Of a DNA stretch of 64,000 bases, positions 31,680 to 42,399 are shown piece after piece; position 1 is the first letter of the stretch; every line of letters starts with the position of its first letter. The stretch comes from Xanthostigma xanthostigma (Eukaryota; Arthropoda; Insecta; Raphidioptera; Raphidiidae). Made by a program: the position numbers and the translations under genes. A model generated the notes under the pieces. That model was not told the origin of the DNA. It searched no databases and saw nothing but the letters and a program-made list of their open reading frames with translations. The DNA is taken from NCBI GenBank assembly GCA_963575645.1, contig OY754466.1, forward strand, positions 43,928,001 through 43,992,000, given 5' to 3'.

Positions 31680-33670
31680 TTTTGAGTAGTCATATTCTTT
31701 GCGCTTTTAGCTGTCAATTCAAATGAAACAATTAGAACTGATAGTAATTAACATTAGTGTAATAAGGACAACAACAAAAAAATACATTAAACGGGAATTC
31801 CCCACTCGAGTTGTCTAGTTTCATATAGTGATGAGGTAGTGCATTTAGTGATGCGCCCAGTCGATCGTTTTGTGGCGTGTGAAGTAGGTAAATATGCTAA
31901 TTCTTACACTTTTTGGCTGATACCTAGCGAAGGCAGTCATCATTGTTAAAATTTCGTACAAAATTGTACGAGAATTTTGTTATTCTTGTATCTCGTACAA
32001 AAACTGTAAATCTCGTAATGGTACGAGATTTCTCGTACGTCTGGAAACCCTGTGGAGACAGCCAATCGCGATCGTTTTCGATCTAGATGATAGTTGTCAG
32101 TTCCTTCGACTGGTGCAGTGTAATAGAGCCGTATTAAAACATAATTTTTTATATTAATTCTATCATTGTGTTGCATTGGATAATATAGATAGATAAATAC
32201 GGCACCGTGTGACCTTGGTTTTTGTTCTGCAGCCACATTGACTAGCACCAATAAGAAAACAGTATGGGCGTGTCCGATCGCACTGCAAGCTAACACAACC
32301 TGCGCAGCTCGTCTGCGCGACTTATAATCACCGATTTACACTTTAATCATTGTGTTTTTCATAACTTTTTATTAATTAAATTAATTCCGTATATTTATTT
32401 TCTAAGATGTTTAGATAAAGTTACGCTCAAATTTACTTTCGAAGATGAAGGATATCATCTAACTGTCTAACAGAAACAAGGCAAACCAAAATTTCCGTGC
32501 ACACGGTTTCATTAGAAATAAACTTCTATACAGTATCTATCTCTTCTCTGACGATAGCTATAGATAAAATATCGTGACTGAAAAATTTATTTCTGAATGT
32601 ACTAATAGAGTTTGGGCAGGGAATATTTTACAATTTAATGAAAGTGAGTGAGTTAAGAAGGGAGACGTCAAAGTTCGCCACTGGATATCATGATCTGCGA
32701 CGTGATATTGACGGCGTCACGGCGACAAGGGGAAAGACGACGCTATAGATAATGTTGTGCTCCCATCGGAGAATATTTTGTATAGCTACGTGTCAAACAT
32801 GAGGGAACCAAATATAATAATATTACGTATGAATGTTTGATTAAAAGGAGATTATCTGGTTATAATAATAGTGATGATAATCAATACACTAGTGATGTAA
32901 CGAATGTTAATAAGAATGCGAATATTCAGTTTTTAAATTTAGCGCCAATTGTTCAAGGTTAACATTTAGCAGCTGATTAGCCATGCAAGAAGCACCACTT
33001 TTTGTAGTGGTTCTGGGTATTATGTTTCTAAAGCTTTATTACCTAATGTTGAACAAGGTTATTTTGGCGAAAAAAAATTGTTATTTTTTTCTAAAGTAGT
33101 AGGAAAAAAATAAAAGTTAAGAAGTTAATATTTTACGTCTTATTCAATATTTTTTTCACATTAAAAATATGATTTTTTTCTGATATTCATATTCGCAAAA
33201 TATTCGCATGAATTTTACGAATGTGAATGTAAAAAAATATGCGAAAATTCGCGAATATTCTTTGCATATAGTTCTAAACCTATTCTGTACAAGAAAGTTT
33301 TGTTTTTCTTAAACTTTAGGTATAGTTTCGGAAATATTTTGAAAATAAAAATGATCAGCTGTTATTTTGTTCTGTAGATCTTTCAAAAAGCATATTTAGG
33401 TTAATTTTTACCTTATTTGATAACTTTTTGTAACCATGCAACAAACATCATAATATTTAATACTACCCGTTACCCGCGTCAACGTACGTGCCAACAGAAT
33501 TTTTTTTCTAATTATATTATAATATGTCTAATTTCAATATTTTCGAAGTTGGAATGATCCCGTTGCCTAATTGGTTGGAATTTATTTATATTTGCGTGCT
33601 AAAATGACCTTTTTACTAAAGCCTCCCGACACCTCTCAACATTCTACAAATTCTGGCGAAGCCGGACCCG
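31680..33670. other. Unassigned DNA
   Basis: No gene is recognised. The ORF at 31946-32296 (minus) overlaps the TCTCGTAC terminal repeat and is a shadow. A weak Helitron-like tail, GCGAAGCCGGACCCGGCCAC, ends near 33676 and is similar to one at 52120-52147. Confidence 0.35.
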
Positions 33671-33675
33671 GCCAC

Positions 33676-33677
<2 letters not shown>

Positions 33678-33708
<31 letters not shown>

Positions 33709-33709
33709 T
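33678..33709. repeat. (AAT)n microsatellite
   Basis: About ten uninterrupted AAT units directly after the CCGGACCCGGCCACTT tail. The GC-rich tail followed by a simple repeat resembles the 3' end of a retroelement or Helentron. Confidence 0.9.
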
Positions 33710-33930
33710 TTATTTACTCCATTTAACATTATAGATGAGAGTTTGCCAAAGCAAAATACAAAATTTACAGATATAAAATAAATTTTAAAAAGTTATGTTA
33801 AAATATTCGTCGACTGAATACAATTTAGAAGCGATCTGTATCGATTTTACTTTATCTTTAAAAGTGTTAAGATTTGTCATTTTTTTACATTTTTGGGCAA
33901 GTGATTGTATAACCTTACACAGCTGCAATA

Positions 33931-34812
33931 CAGGATGAGTCAGACCACCCGTATCGGCCGTTTTTTTCGAAAACGATTAGTCGTAGAGAGTTGTGTCAAA
34001 AATCTGTATTATAAAAGCCCTAATGAAGAATCGAATGGTGATATTTTTTTTCCCCGGAAAGGTCGGCTTCCCTATTAGTTTGCTCCAGAATGTTCAGAAC
34101 TCCGGAATATTAAATGGCACGATAGGTCGAAAGTGGTATTGTTGAAAAGATCATAAAAAATAAGCAAGTTTTGTAGGACATTTTTTTTTGTTACTGCCAC
34201 CCCTGTTAAGTAATATTTGTTTGAAATTATTAAATTTACATGTCATAATGACGAATTTAATTTTAAAAGTCGGCATTTAAAATCTAGTTACCTAATTAAA
34301 CAATGCCATAAATGTTTAAACTGTTTTCCATTTACTTCTAAACACTGATGAGCTCTTCTAGATATGCTATGGGTACCTTTAAGTATTTTCCGACAAAAAA
34401 AAAAAAACAATTGCAATTATTGAAAACCTATTGTGACATTTATTATTGTTTAATTAGATTTTAAATGCCAACTTTTAAAATTAAGTTCGTTATTATGACA
34501 TGTTAATTTAATAATTTCAAACGAATATTACTTAACAGGGGTGGCAGTAATAAAAAAAAATGTCCCACAAAACTTGCTTATTTTTTAAAGATCTTTTCAA
34601 CAATACCACTTTCGACCTATCGTGCCATTTAATATTCCGGAGTTCTGAACATTCTGGAGCAAACTAATAGGGAAGCTGACCTTTCCGGGGAAAAACAATA
34701 TCACCATTCGATTCTTCATTAGGGCTTTTATAATACAGATTTTTGACACAACTCTCTACGACTAACCGTTTTCGAAAAAAAACAGCCGATACGGGTGGTC
34801 TGACTCAACCTG
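33931..34812. mobile_element. Palindromic TA-flanked element (882 bp)
   Basis: Ends CAGGATGAGTCAGACCACCC and GGGTGGTCTGACTCAACCTG are near-perfect inverted repeats, each next to TA (33929-33930 and 34813-34814). The arms are about 375 bp and highly similar around a spacer at about 34305-34440. Landmarks include CTCCGGAATATTAAATGGCA and GCCACCCCTGTTAAGTAATA in mirror order. There is no ORF. TA targets suggest a Tc1/mariner-type source of transposase. Confidence 0.8.
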
Positions 34813-34814
34813 TA

Positions 34815-35570
34815 TACACTTTTGTTAAAAAGCGCAGTTCTGTGTAAGGAATGCCTCAAATAAGCTTTGTTTCTCGTGTCACGGTCATGTATATCCTGAT
34901 TCTGATCAAACAAATTTTTATTTTTGAAAACGAACATTACCTACACATTCATAAATGTATAATCCTGGAAAGTGATGATCTTTAAAAACTTAAACAACTC
35001 TTTGCATGGAAACAAATAAGTTTTAAATGTCATTATTCTCATTATTCTTTTTTGTATGCGAAAAATTCTTCTTGTATGGATTAGTGTCGGGTAATCGTGT
35101 ATTGTCGGGTAATCGAGACAATGCTGTACAAACTATGTTTAGTTACTGTAAAATAAGTGAACTGAATAATTATTGTAGCTCCGTCTTTATTATAATTACG
35201 ATTCGTTAGATTGCTTATAAAAAAGCATCGGATTTTATAAGAGTATATAAACATATTTTTGGACAGCATGATAACGTTTTGTATTTTGACTAGCCTCGAT
35301 AATGTATACAACTAAATTATGGGTTGTTTTAAGTTATGAAAATTTAATATCGGCTTTTATGTGTAAGTGGGCACTTAATTGTGGGTGAACGTCCTGACAT
35401 AATAATAATTTGTCGCCGGGGCGTTAACAGCTTCTCTACTATGCCAGCAAGGCACGACTGATGTTTTTAATTTCAACTAGTTGTGTATATATACAGGTTG
35501 ATTTTTATATCTCTTTTTATTTGAATTTTCATTAAATTTAGTTGTCTGATAGGTTTTAGGGTTCAATATT
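34815..35570. other. Unassigned DNA
   Basis: No gene is recognised. The ORFs at 35027-35209 and 35081-35311 overlap on opposite strands and have no convincing composition. Confidence 0.35.
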
Positions 35571-35595
35571 ACCTACATAATATGCTCCACGTCTT

Positions 35596-35745
35596 GTAAA
35601 AATTATAATTTTTAAATAAACTATTTACATAAACTATTTAAGCGCATGCTTTGATTATAATCAAAGCATGCTTAAATAGTTTATGTAAATAGTTTATTTA
35701 AAAATTATAATTTAATAATAATCAAAGCATGCTTAAATAGTTTAT
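35596..35745. repeat. Compound palindrome (CATGCTTTGATTATAATCAAAGCATG)
   Basis: AAATAAACTATTTACATAAA plus CTATTTAAGCGCATGC is mirrored directly downstream, centred on GATTATAATC at about 35657. The right half (ATCAAAGCATGCTTAAATAG) is then repeated once more at about 35719-35740. A cruciform-capable sequence with a partial third arm. Confidence 0.75.
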
Positions 35746-35889
35746 TTCTGACAGATCTACAAAACTAAAGAGCAGCTGATTTTTTTATTTTCAAAATATT
35801 TCCGAAACTATCAAATTTAGAAAATAAAATGTTTAACTAAACTTTTTTGAAAAAATAAATAGAATGATAAGCCGTTATGAAAAGTATAC

Positions 35890-36240
35890 CATTATCATAT
35901 TAAAAAAACATCGGTATAGCATATATCTCTTCTGCGCATGCGCCGATTTTCCCCCAAAACAATAGGGCCTTAAATATTTGCATATCAAATATCCTCTCAA
36001 AATTTGGTTTCAATACGTTGATCCGTTTGACCTGTAGCGTGCTCGCAGACAAACGGACGCACAGTTTTTTCAAAAAAATATATTTTTTAGATTCAGGGGA
36101 CTTCAAAACGAAAAGATATTGTAAAATTTTGAAAATGATTTACCTACCATTCCCTATACTTGTGGGTTGGAATGGTAAAATAATTCACAGTTTTGAGCTT
36201 TTTGGACCACTGCGCGGCCTATAAAGTAAAATAGGGCATG
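35890..36240 (-). repeat. Dispersed repeat, copy 1 (partner at 41670-41960)
   Basis: GCGCATGCGCCGATTTTCCC, AATAGGGCC, GCATATCAAATATCC, AATTTGGTTTCAATACG and GACCTGTAG occur in inverted order at 41780-41930. CTACCATTCCCTATACTTGT is mirrored by the CCATTCCAACCCACAAGTGG region at 41680-41700. The two copies face each other. Confidence 0.6.
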
Positions 36241-36356
36241 TGGAGAAGTGCGAAATAACGCTAATAGCCAATATTACATATTACCTAGGTCTGCCAAGTG
36301 AAGTGGTGTTACCGGTATACTGTCTGTTTACCCATACATAATACACTAGCTAGGTA

Positions 36357-36975
36357 GTAGTCATGTGTCCACATGACTCTTTATTCGGAGCTGGCTCCGT
36401 GCGCTCCGCTCACTAAAAAGAGTCGCTCAGAGGGAGTGGTTCAAAGGAGCGACACTAGACAGTACGCACTACACAAGAGTGCCGACTGCAAAGGTGTGAA
36501 CTGTCATCATGCATGCTCAGGAATCACGAACCATTGCACAGCACAATACACACACTCAGCTCTGAGCTCATTTTAATATGACTCTGATCTTATATTATTC
36601 GCATTTCGGATAAACTATAAAGTATAATAAAAGCTTAACAATAATAATGTTTATTGTTACAATATTATATCTTTGTCAACGACGTCAATGTGAATGGTTT
36701 AAGTCACTTAGTACTATTACACTTACAGTGTGTCATTCAACATTAAATGGCTCGGCAAAGATAACTTCGTACGTGCAAAGTTCACTAGTGCCTCTGTGGC
36801 CTGTGCTGTGTGCACTCTGTAAATGTGCGAATGCAACAGTACAGAACAGCTCAGCACAGAGCGATGGCGCTCGGAGTGAGTCATTCACAAAAACAGAGCG
36901 ACTCGCTCCGCTCCGAGAAAGGAGTCGTTCATTATGAACGACTCGCTCAGGAACGACACATCACTAGTAGCTAGA
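36357..36975. repeat. Inverted-repeat element with GAGCGACTCGCTC ends
   Basis: The right end, read on the minus strand, starts TAGTGATGTGTCGTTCCTGA and continues with GAGTCGTTCATAATGAACG. The left end at 36357 (TAGTCATGTGTCC..ATGACTC) is a diverged match, followed by GGAGCTGGCTCCG. Ends of this kind are common in hAT elements (from memory). The flanks are similar (TAGCTAGG and GTAGCTAG) but not identical, so a TSD is not proven. Confidence 0.5.
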
Positions 36976-37310
36976 TAATGTGCGCTAAATATTTGCAATT
37001 GTACACGCAAAACTGGACGGCCCTGTTTAACTACTTATTTCATTCACTGCCGCATCGAACTACCAAACTTTTTTAAAGAATTTGAAAAACTTTTAATTGT
37101 GTGTTTTGAAATTTAAAATTTCCAGTTTTGAATATTCCAGTTGTTTTAGAATTGCCTTCAGATCCGAAAAAAAGTTTTTCTAAGCTTTATGAATACCTGG
37201 TCATGGAGTCTGGTGTTCAAGCTTCAATTTGCTATTTTTTTGTTTGTTATGCGACTATTTATCGTTGAGATATCGGCGATTAACTAAAAAGCAACCTTTG
37301 GTTTTTTTTA

Positions 37311-38378
37311 ACTTCCCGCTTTAAAAAAAAATATTTTTTTTTTTCAAAAATCGGGAAGTTATTGGTTTCACCCCGATTTTCGGAAATCGAGTTTTCGCCA
37401 GATCTCGACGTTTTGAGGTCCTAGGAAGCTATTGAAACTATTTTGGCGATGATGTCCGTAGGGCTGTATATGTGTGTGTGTGTGTGGTTATGTATGTATG
37501 TAAACCTTTTATATCTTTTGAACGGAGTGTCCGACTGAAACGCGGTTTGCGGCATCTGACGTGATCTTGGTGAACTTAGACTTCCTGAAAATTTGAAACG
37601 ATTCGGCCCAAAAAATTTTGAGAAATCTTTAAAAAACAAGTTTCAAAAATTTTTAAAAATTTGTTTTTATAAAATATTTTCTAAACTACTAAACCGATTA
37701 ATTCCAAAAACTAATCAGCTCTTCTCCTTAACAAACTGCGTCGATTTCCGCAAACCGCATCAAAATCGGTTCATTTGTTCACGAGATACCGTGAACGAAA
37801 AAATCGTAAAAAAGTGTTTTTTTAAAATGACTCTTAAAATTGTTATCAGATTGATTTTTTTGTAATAAATTACTTTCTTAGGCTAAAAAAACTGCGTCGA
37901 TCGCCGCAAACCATATCAAAATTGGTTCATTTGTTCATGAGATAACGTGAACGAAAAATTAGGAAAAAAGTTATTTTTTGTAATTACTCGTAAAATTCTT
38001 ATCAAATCGATTTTTTTGTAATAATTTACTTTCTTAGGTTAAAAAAACTGCGTCGATTGCAGCAAACCGCATCAAAATCGGCTCATTTGTTCACGAGATA
38101 TCGTGAACGAAAAATTTTTAAAAAAGTGTTTTTTTTTTAAATTGCTCGTAAAATTTCTAGAGATCGATTTTTCTGTAATAAATTACTTTTTTAGGTTAAA
38201 AAATTGCGTCGACTGCTGCAAATCGCATCAAAATTGGTTCATTTGTTCATGAGATATCGTGAACGAAAATTTCGTAACAGTGTTTTTTTTTTGTGCTCGA
38301 AGAGCTAAAAAATAAACTTCTTGCTATATTTTATATATTTTTGAGCGTTTTGAACTCGAAAATAGCGGGAAGTTACAG
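37311..38378 (+). mobile_element. Element with TAACTTCCCGCT ends and internal ~156-bp tandem repeats
   Basis: TAACTTCCCGCT (37311) and AGCGGGAAGTTA (to about 38378) form short inverted ends. Inside, a unit beginning CTGCGTCGAT..GCAAACCGC and including TTCATTTGTTCACGAGATA and CGTGAACGAAAAA occurs four times, at about 37736, 37891, 38047 and 38205. A GT microsatellite (37469-37487) and a block with TTTTGAACGGAGTGTCCGAC precede them. No transposase. The superfamily is unknown. Confidence 0.6.
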
Positions 38379-38864
38379 GGATGGCCTGCAGGGTCAAACT
38401 TCTTTTCAAATTTTTTTTACTATCGATATCACTAACTAATGATCGTACAGTAAAAAGAAGGTTTATTGTGCCGTCATTAGTTTAAGAGATAAAGTTTCGT
38501 ATGCTTGAAAAAATGCGAGAAAATAGTTTTGTCAAATCTAGTGACTTAAATAACAAATGCGCGCTGACGTTTTTGCATATGCCCCAGTAACTGCAATTTG
38601 CCCCGTATTGGACTAAGAGCTGGGTACGGAGAAAATGGGTGACTCGGTGCAGAGCTGAAAATTTGCAGAATAATAGGAGATAGTACAAGTAAGTAGGGAA
38701 AAAATTGCCAGAAGGCTAGGCGGAAGATAAAGAGCCGCCAGAAGGCGCTAATGTTGCGAAAAATCAGTGCACTTCTGGCAATTTCTATACTTATTCTGTA
38801 ATTCAAAACTAGGTTATATATTATATATATTATGCGTTATATAGTTATAAGGGCATACTGAAAA

Positions 38865-39105
38865 TTCAAACATGATATAATAATAGGTATTACATTCGAC
38901 AAATATTCAAACTTATTAATGTCATTTTGATAGAAATAAAATTAATCGTCATATATTTTCATTAATAAAATTATGTTGTTATAACAACGTAATTTTATTA
39001 ATTTATTTAATTTTATTTCTATCAAAATGTCATTAATAATTTTGAATATTTGTCGAATGTAATTACTATATCATGTTTGAATTTTCTGTATGCCCTTATA
39101 TATAT
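38865..39105. repeat. Middle inverted repeat within the nested structure
   Basis: AGGGCATACTGAAAATTCAA, ATTCGACAAATATTCAAA, TTTTGATAGAAATAAAATTA and TTAATAAAATTATGTTG are mirrored around GTTGTTATAACAAC at about 38978. The arms are about 115 bp with scattered differences. Confidence 0.8.
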
Positions 39106-39135
39106 AATGTATAATATATATAATATATAATCTAG

Positions 39136-39265
39136 TAAGTTACGAAGATAGTAGGAATGTGGACAAAATGATGAAATCATTATACTAATCATTAATTCAG
39201 CTGAATTAATGATTAGTATAATGATTTCATCATTTTGTCCACATTCCTACTATCTTCGTAACTTA
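39136..39265. repeat. Perfect 130-bp palindrome without spacer
   Basis: Positions 39136-39200 are the exact reverse complement of 39201-39265. The centre is TTCAG|CTGAA. I checked all 65 pairs by eye and found no mismatch, and the symmetry ends at both outer edges. It can extrude as a cruciform with no loop. Confidence 0.93.
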
Positions 39266-40145
39266 TTGTATTAAATATGGACACAACAACTTCGAATATA
39301 ATCTAGTTTTGAATTACAGAATAAGTATAGAAATTGCCAAAAGTGCCCTGATTTTTCGCAACATTAGCGCCTTCTGGCGGCTCTTTATCTTCCGCCTAGC
39401 CTTCTGGCAATTTTTTCCCTACTTACTTGTACTATCTCCTATTATTCTGCAAATTTTCAGCTCTGCACCGAGTCACCCATTTTCACCGTAGCCAGCTCTC
39501 CGTCTATATCCTCCTTGCTTTTCGTGGCTTGCAAGTCGCCAGCACAAGTAGTTCAGCACATAATATTATGTACTGCACAGGCATGCATATAATGTTCAAC
39601 GTCAAAACAGTGTATATTTACTATTTACTATTGAGATAGATGCGTTGATTCATGACCTACATTGATCGTTCTCTATATGTATCAGTTATACACGAGCTGA
39701 CCACACAATGAGAAAATCGGTATTAACAAAATTTAATTGTTTGCCTATAATTTGCACCAACTATGTAATAATTTTAGTGTACGACCAAACTTTCGCTTTC
39801 GGCGAGTTTCGGCGTTAAATTGGAATTTAGGGTTAGTTTCGGTATCGGCAAAAATCAGCCGAAACTAGGCCGAAACCGTTCGTGAGCTTCCGTGCGGCGT
39901 CGAGGGCGATCGGCGTAGTGGAGAGTGTCTATATGTCACTGTCTGTGCTTAATTATCCGCTGTATTTGCAGGTTATGTTGATTAAATTAAATTTTGCTAT
40001 ACTTCCGAATTTTCCACTTTTTACACGCTTTATATTAGTTTCACTTGTAAGTTTGTATGTAAGTATGTTTGTTTGTAACCTCGTTTGAACTACAGCAAGT
40101 GGTTTATTACTGTTAGTGTGTTATGCCACTACTGTAAGAGCAATC

Positions 40146-40232
40146 GTTGACCGAGCGGTCTAAGGCGCTAGTCTTCGCTGACGTCATCTCTCGGATTCAC
40201 CGGTCGAGGGTTCTAATCCCGTTCACGCCGAC
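40146..40232 (+). pseudogene. tRNA-like sequence, Leu/Ser type (87 nt)
   Basis: TGACCGAGCGGTCTAAGGCG is a good D-arm and A box of a class II tRNA. GGGTTCTAATCCC is the B box, and the sequence ends CGCCGAC followed by an A-run. The 5' acceptor strand pairs only partly (GTTG with CGAC), so a functional tRNA is unlikely. It could be a tRNA pseudogene or a SINE head, since an A-rich tail follows directly. Confidence 0.5.
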
Positions 40233-40309
40233 AAAAAAAAATTGTTTTTTTTCGGCAAATTTTTGACAATAAATCGAACTAAAAAGTAGAAAATATATAC
40301 AGTTTTAAA

Positions 40310-40505
40310 AAAAGTCGGTTTACGGACGATAGTTTTAGGTGATAACGTATTCCGTAATACATAACCTAAATTTTAGTAGCTGTCAAACTTGGGCCGAAGC
40401 ATACTGCGCTCTCGCTTGCACGCACAGGGTCAGGCGGAACGTTAGGAACGTTACACTTTTTCGTGCGTGCAGCTGGTGTTTCATCAATTTATAAGACGCT
40501 ATCAC
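40310..40505 (+). repeat. Copy of the GTCGGTTTACGG / CAGGCGGAACG composite repeat
   Basis: It matches 5285-5518: GTCGGTTTACGGACGATAG, ATAACGTATTCCG, ACATAACCTAAATTTTAGTA, then TCTCGCTTGCACGCACAGGG and CAGCTGGTGTTTCATCAATT. It runs directly into the MITE at 40508, as if one truncated the other. Confidence 0.6.
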
Positions 40506-40724
40506 GTCAAAACACGCTTTATGTCGAACTAAAAAGTAAAAAATATTTTTTTTAAAAATAAGCTTAAAACAATAATGAATAAAAAATACTAGTATTATTG
40601 TGAAAAAAGCGTGGGGCGCTCGATGTACGAAAATGTGGAACAAAGCGCCCCACGCTTTTTTAACAATAATACTAGTTTTTTTTTATTTAGATGAGTTTAG
40701 TTACAGTTAGTAATTATTATAATA

Positions 40725-41084
40725 TATTGTTTATAGAGTAGCTACTGTTTGCTACAATTGTTAAGAAACACCCATTGTTACAATGCCATCAACATAGAAA
40801 AATTAGTTTATTATTTTCAACAATGTCACCGTCGGGATACGAACCCCGAATCTTTCCACTCTCGCGGCGGACTGTGTTACATTACACCAAAGTGACACAA
40901 CTATCAAACTATCATTCTAATATTTATAGCATTGGTAACCGATTTTTTCACATCATGCGAGAGCCAATTATATTAGTTAGCGCTAGATATGAACCAATAC
41001 AGTAGTGAGAGCTATGTTGATGGCATTGTAACAATGGGTGTTTCTTAACAATTGTAGCAAACAGTAGCTACTCTATAAACAATA
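40725..41084. mobile_element. Inverted-repeat element enclosing a tRNA-like sequence (360 bp)
   Basis: TATTGTTTATAGAGTAGCTA (40725) is mirrored to 41084. The arms are about 70 bp and continue CTGTTTGCTACAATTGTTAA and ACACCCATTGTTACAATGCC with almost no differences. The interior carries a 73-nt tRNA-shaped sequence on the minus strand. It sits inside MITE copy 2. No TSD is clear. Confidence 0.7.
40824..40896 (-). pseudogene. tRNA-like sequence inside an inverted-repeat element
   Basis: On the minus strand the 73 nt fold as a cloverleaf: acceptor GTCACT with GGTGAC, D stem GTGT/ACAC, anticodon stem TCCGC/GTGGA (one G-T pair), T stem TCGGG/CCCGA with loop GTTCGTAT. The seven-base anticodon loop CGCGAGA lacks the invariant U33, and the T loop has eight bases. 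It looks tRNA-derived but non-functional. Confidence 0.5.
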
Positions 41085-41199
41085 ATACTAGTATTTTTTA
41101 TTCATTATTGTTTTAAGCAAATTTAAAAAAAATATTTTTTACTTTACAGTTCGATATAAAGCGTGTTTTTTAGTTTTTTTTTAAACTATATTTTTTTAA

Positions 41200-42360
41200 C
41201 TGCAATTAATGACGTTGACTCGTCTTCGGCTAGTAGCATACTTCACGTTGTCTACAGCGGCTAAGTTCATATTAAACTCCATTGGTTCACTAGCTCCACT
41301 CTGGTCAGTTATTATACCACTATTTGATGCTGGGATAAGAATCAGTTCATGGAGCATAGACAGAAAGAGGCAATCTCCGTTGTCCCAAAAATGACGAAAA
41401 AATATGGGTTGTTATAGAAAAGGTTAATGGCTGAAAATATTGATTTTTGTTCCATTTTTTTTTTTTAGATAGGCCGGCTAATGCCTATATCTGTTTATCC
41501 ATTATTTTTGGTAACGGCTTCACTGCTATTTCACTAACACATACCTTCCTACATAATACAGTAGATGCAGTATAGATAATATATGTGGTCATAGGGCAAA
41601 AAGGGATTATGTCACATTTTCGTTGAAAGATCAACGACGATTTAACGATTTAGCTCATTAAATTATGTATTAATTTTTACCATTCCAACCCACAAGTGGG
41701 GAATGATACTAGTTTAGGTCAAAAACCACTTTTCACAATTTTACAATATCTTTTCGTTTTGAGATCCCCAGAATCCAAAAAACATATCTGTGCGTCTGTT
41801 AGCCTGTGAGCGCAATACATGTCAAACGGATGAGCGGATTGAAACCAAATTTTGGGAGGATGTTTGGTATGCACATATGAAGAGCCCTATCGTTTTTGGG
41901 GAAAAATCGGCGCATGCTCAGAAGAGATATATGCTATAACGGTGTTTCTTTATATAATAATAGTGCACTTTTCATAACGGCTTATTATTCTCTTTATTTT
42001 TTCAAGAAAGTTTCGTTACATTTTTTTTCTAAGCTTTATAGTTTTTTATTGTTAAAAATATAAAAACGGGTTTTTTCGCAATTTTGATGTGTATACTTGA
42101 CTTTAATGTTGGATCGTGCAAATGAATGCTGTGGACATATTAAGTTAACGATGTTTGTTAACCAATATTAACTGTATAGCGTATATAGTTTGTTAGCTTT
42201 CAAACGGCACCATTTCGATGCACTCCAAAGTTTCGCAATCCACAGTTTCACTTATCTAAAGCCCGCCGGGAACCTCCGCTTACTGTAAGTTACGCACACG
42301 CTTAGCTGTTGCTTTTCGGAATTATATAATTTGAAACATTAATTATCAACTCTTTTCGCA
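41200..42360. repeat. Mostly unassigned; dispersed repeat copy 2 at 41670-41960
   Basis: The repeat at 41670-41960 is the inverted partner of 35890-36240, with GGATGAGCGGATTGAAACCA and GAAAAATCGGCGCATGCTCA. The ORF at 41209-41394 has a partly protein-like composition but no recognisable family. The rest shows nothing. Confidence 0.45.
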
Positions 42361-42399
42361 ATGCTTGATTTTTCGCGCATACCTTCCCTCACGTCAAAA

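Larger units (their letters stand above)
27667..32053. mobile_element. Outer inverted-repeat pair with TCTCGTAC motifs
   Basis: Left GGGTTGCCAGATGACGG (27669) and right, read on the minus strand, CAGGGTTTCCAGACGTACG (to 32052) are similar. Both arms carry repeated TCTCGTAC blocks (for example TCTCGTACC, TCTCGTACTTT and TCTCGTACAAG on the left). Together they would bound a 4.4-kb element. No matching target duplication was found, so the pair may also be two separate solo ends. Confidence 0.45.
38603..39505. repeat. Nested inverted-repeat structure (outer arms)
   Basis: The ~215-bp left arm (38603-38818) and right arm (39303-39505) are near-identical reverse complements, with AGCTCTGCACCGAGTCACCC, CTTCTGGCAATTTTTTCCCT and AACATTAGCGCCTTCTGGCG in both. 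Because of this the same 60-residue ORF appears on both strands (38546-38806 minus, 39309-39491 plus), which is an effect of the symmetry. Between the arms lie a second inverted repeat and a perfect palindrome. Confidence 0.85.
40508..41188. repeat. Inverted-repeat MITE, copy 2, carrying a 360-bp element
   Basis: It has the same order of blocks as 23494-23776 (CGCTTTATGTCGAACTAAAA, TAAGCTTAAAACAATAATGA, centre GCGTGGGGCGCTCGATGTAC). The right arm is interrupted at AATAATACTAG by the element at 40725-41084 and then resumes ACTAGTATTTTTTATTCATT to the TTTTTTTAAACTATAT end. The left terminus is truncated. Confidence 0.7.

Noticed and set aside
36357-36975. hAT element with an 8-bp TSD
   Set aside because: The flanks TAGCTAGG and GTAGCTAG look related but are not an aligned 8-bp duplication, so only an inverted-repeat element is claimed.
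38546-38806. Pair of ORFs with the same 60-residue protein (also 39309-39491)
   Set aside because: They are mirror images in the two arms of one inverted repeat, so their similarity is not evidence for coding.
40146-40232. Functional tRNA-Leu or tRNA-Ser gene
   Set aside because: The A and B boxes are good, but the acceptor stem is only partly paired and an A-run follows, so it is listed as a pseudogene.
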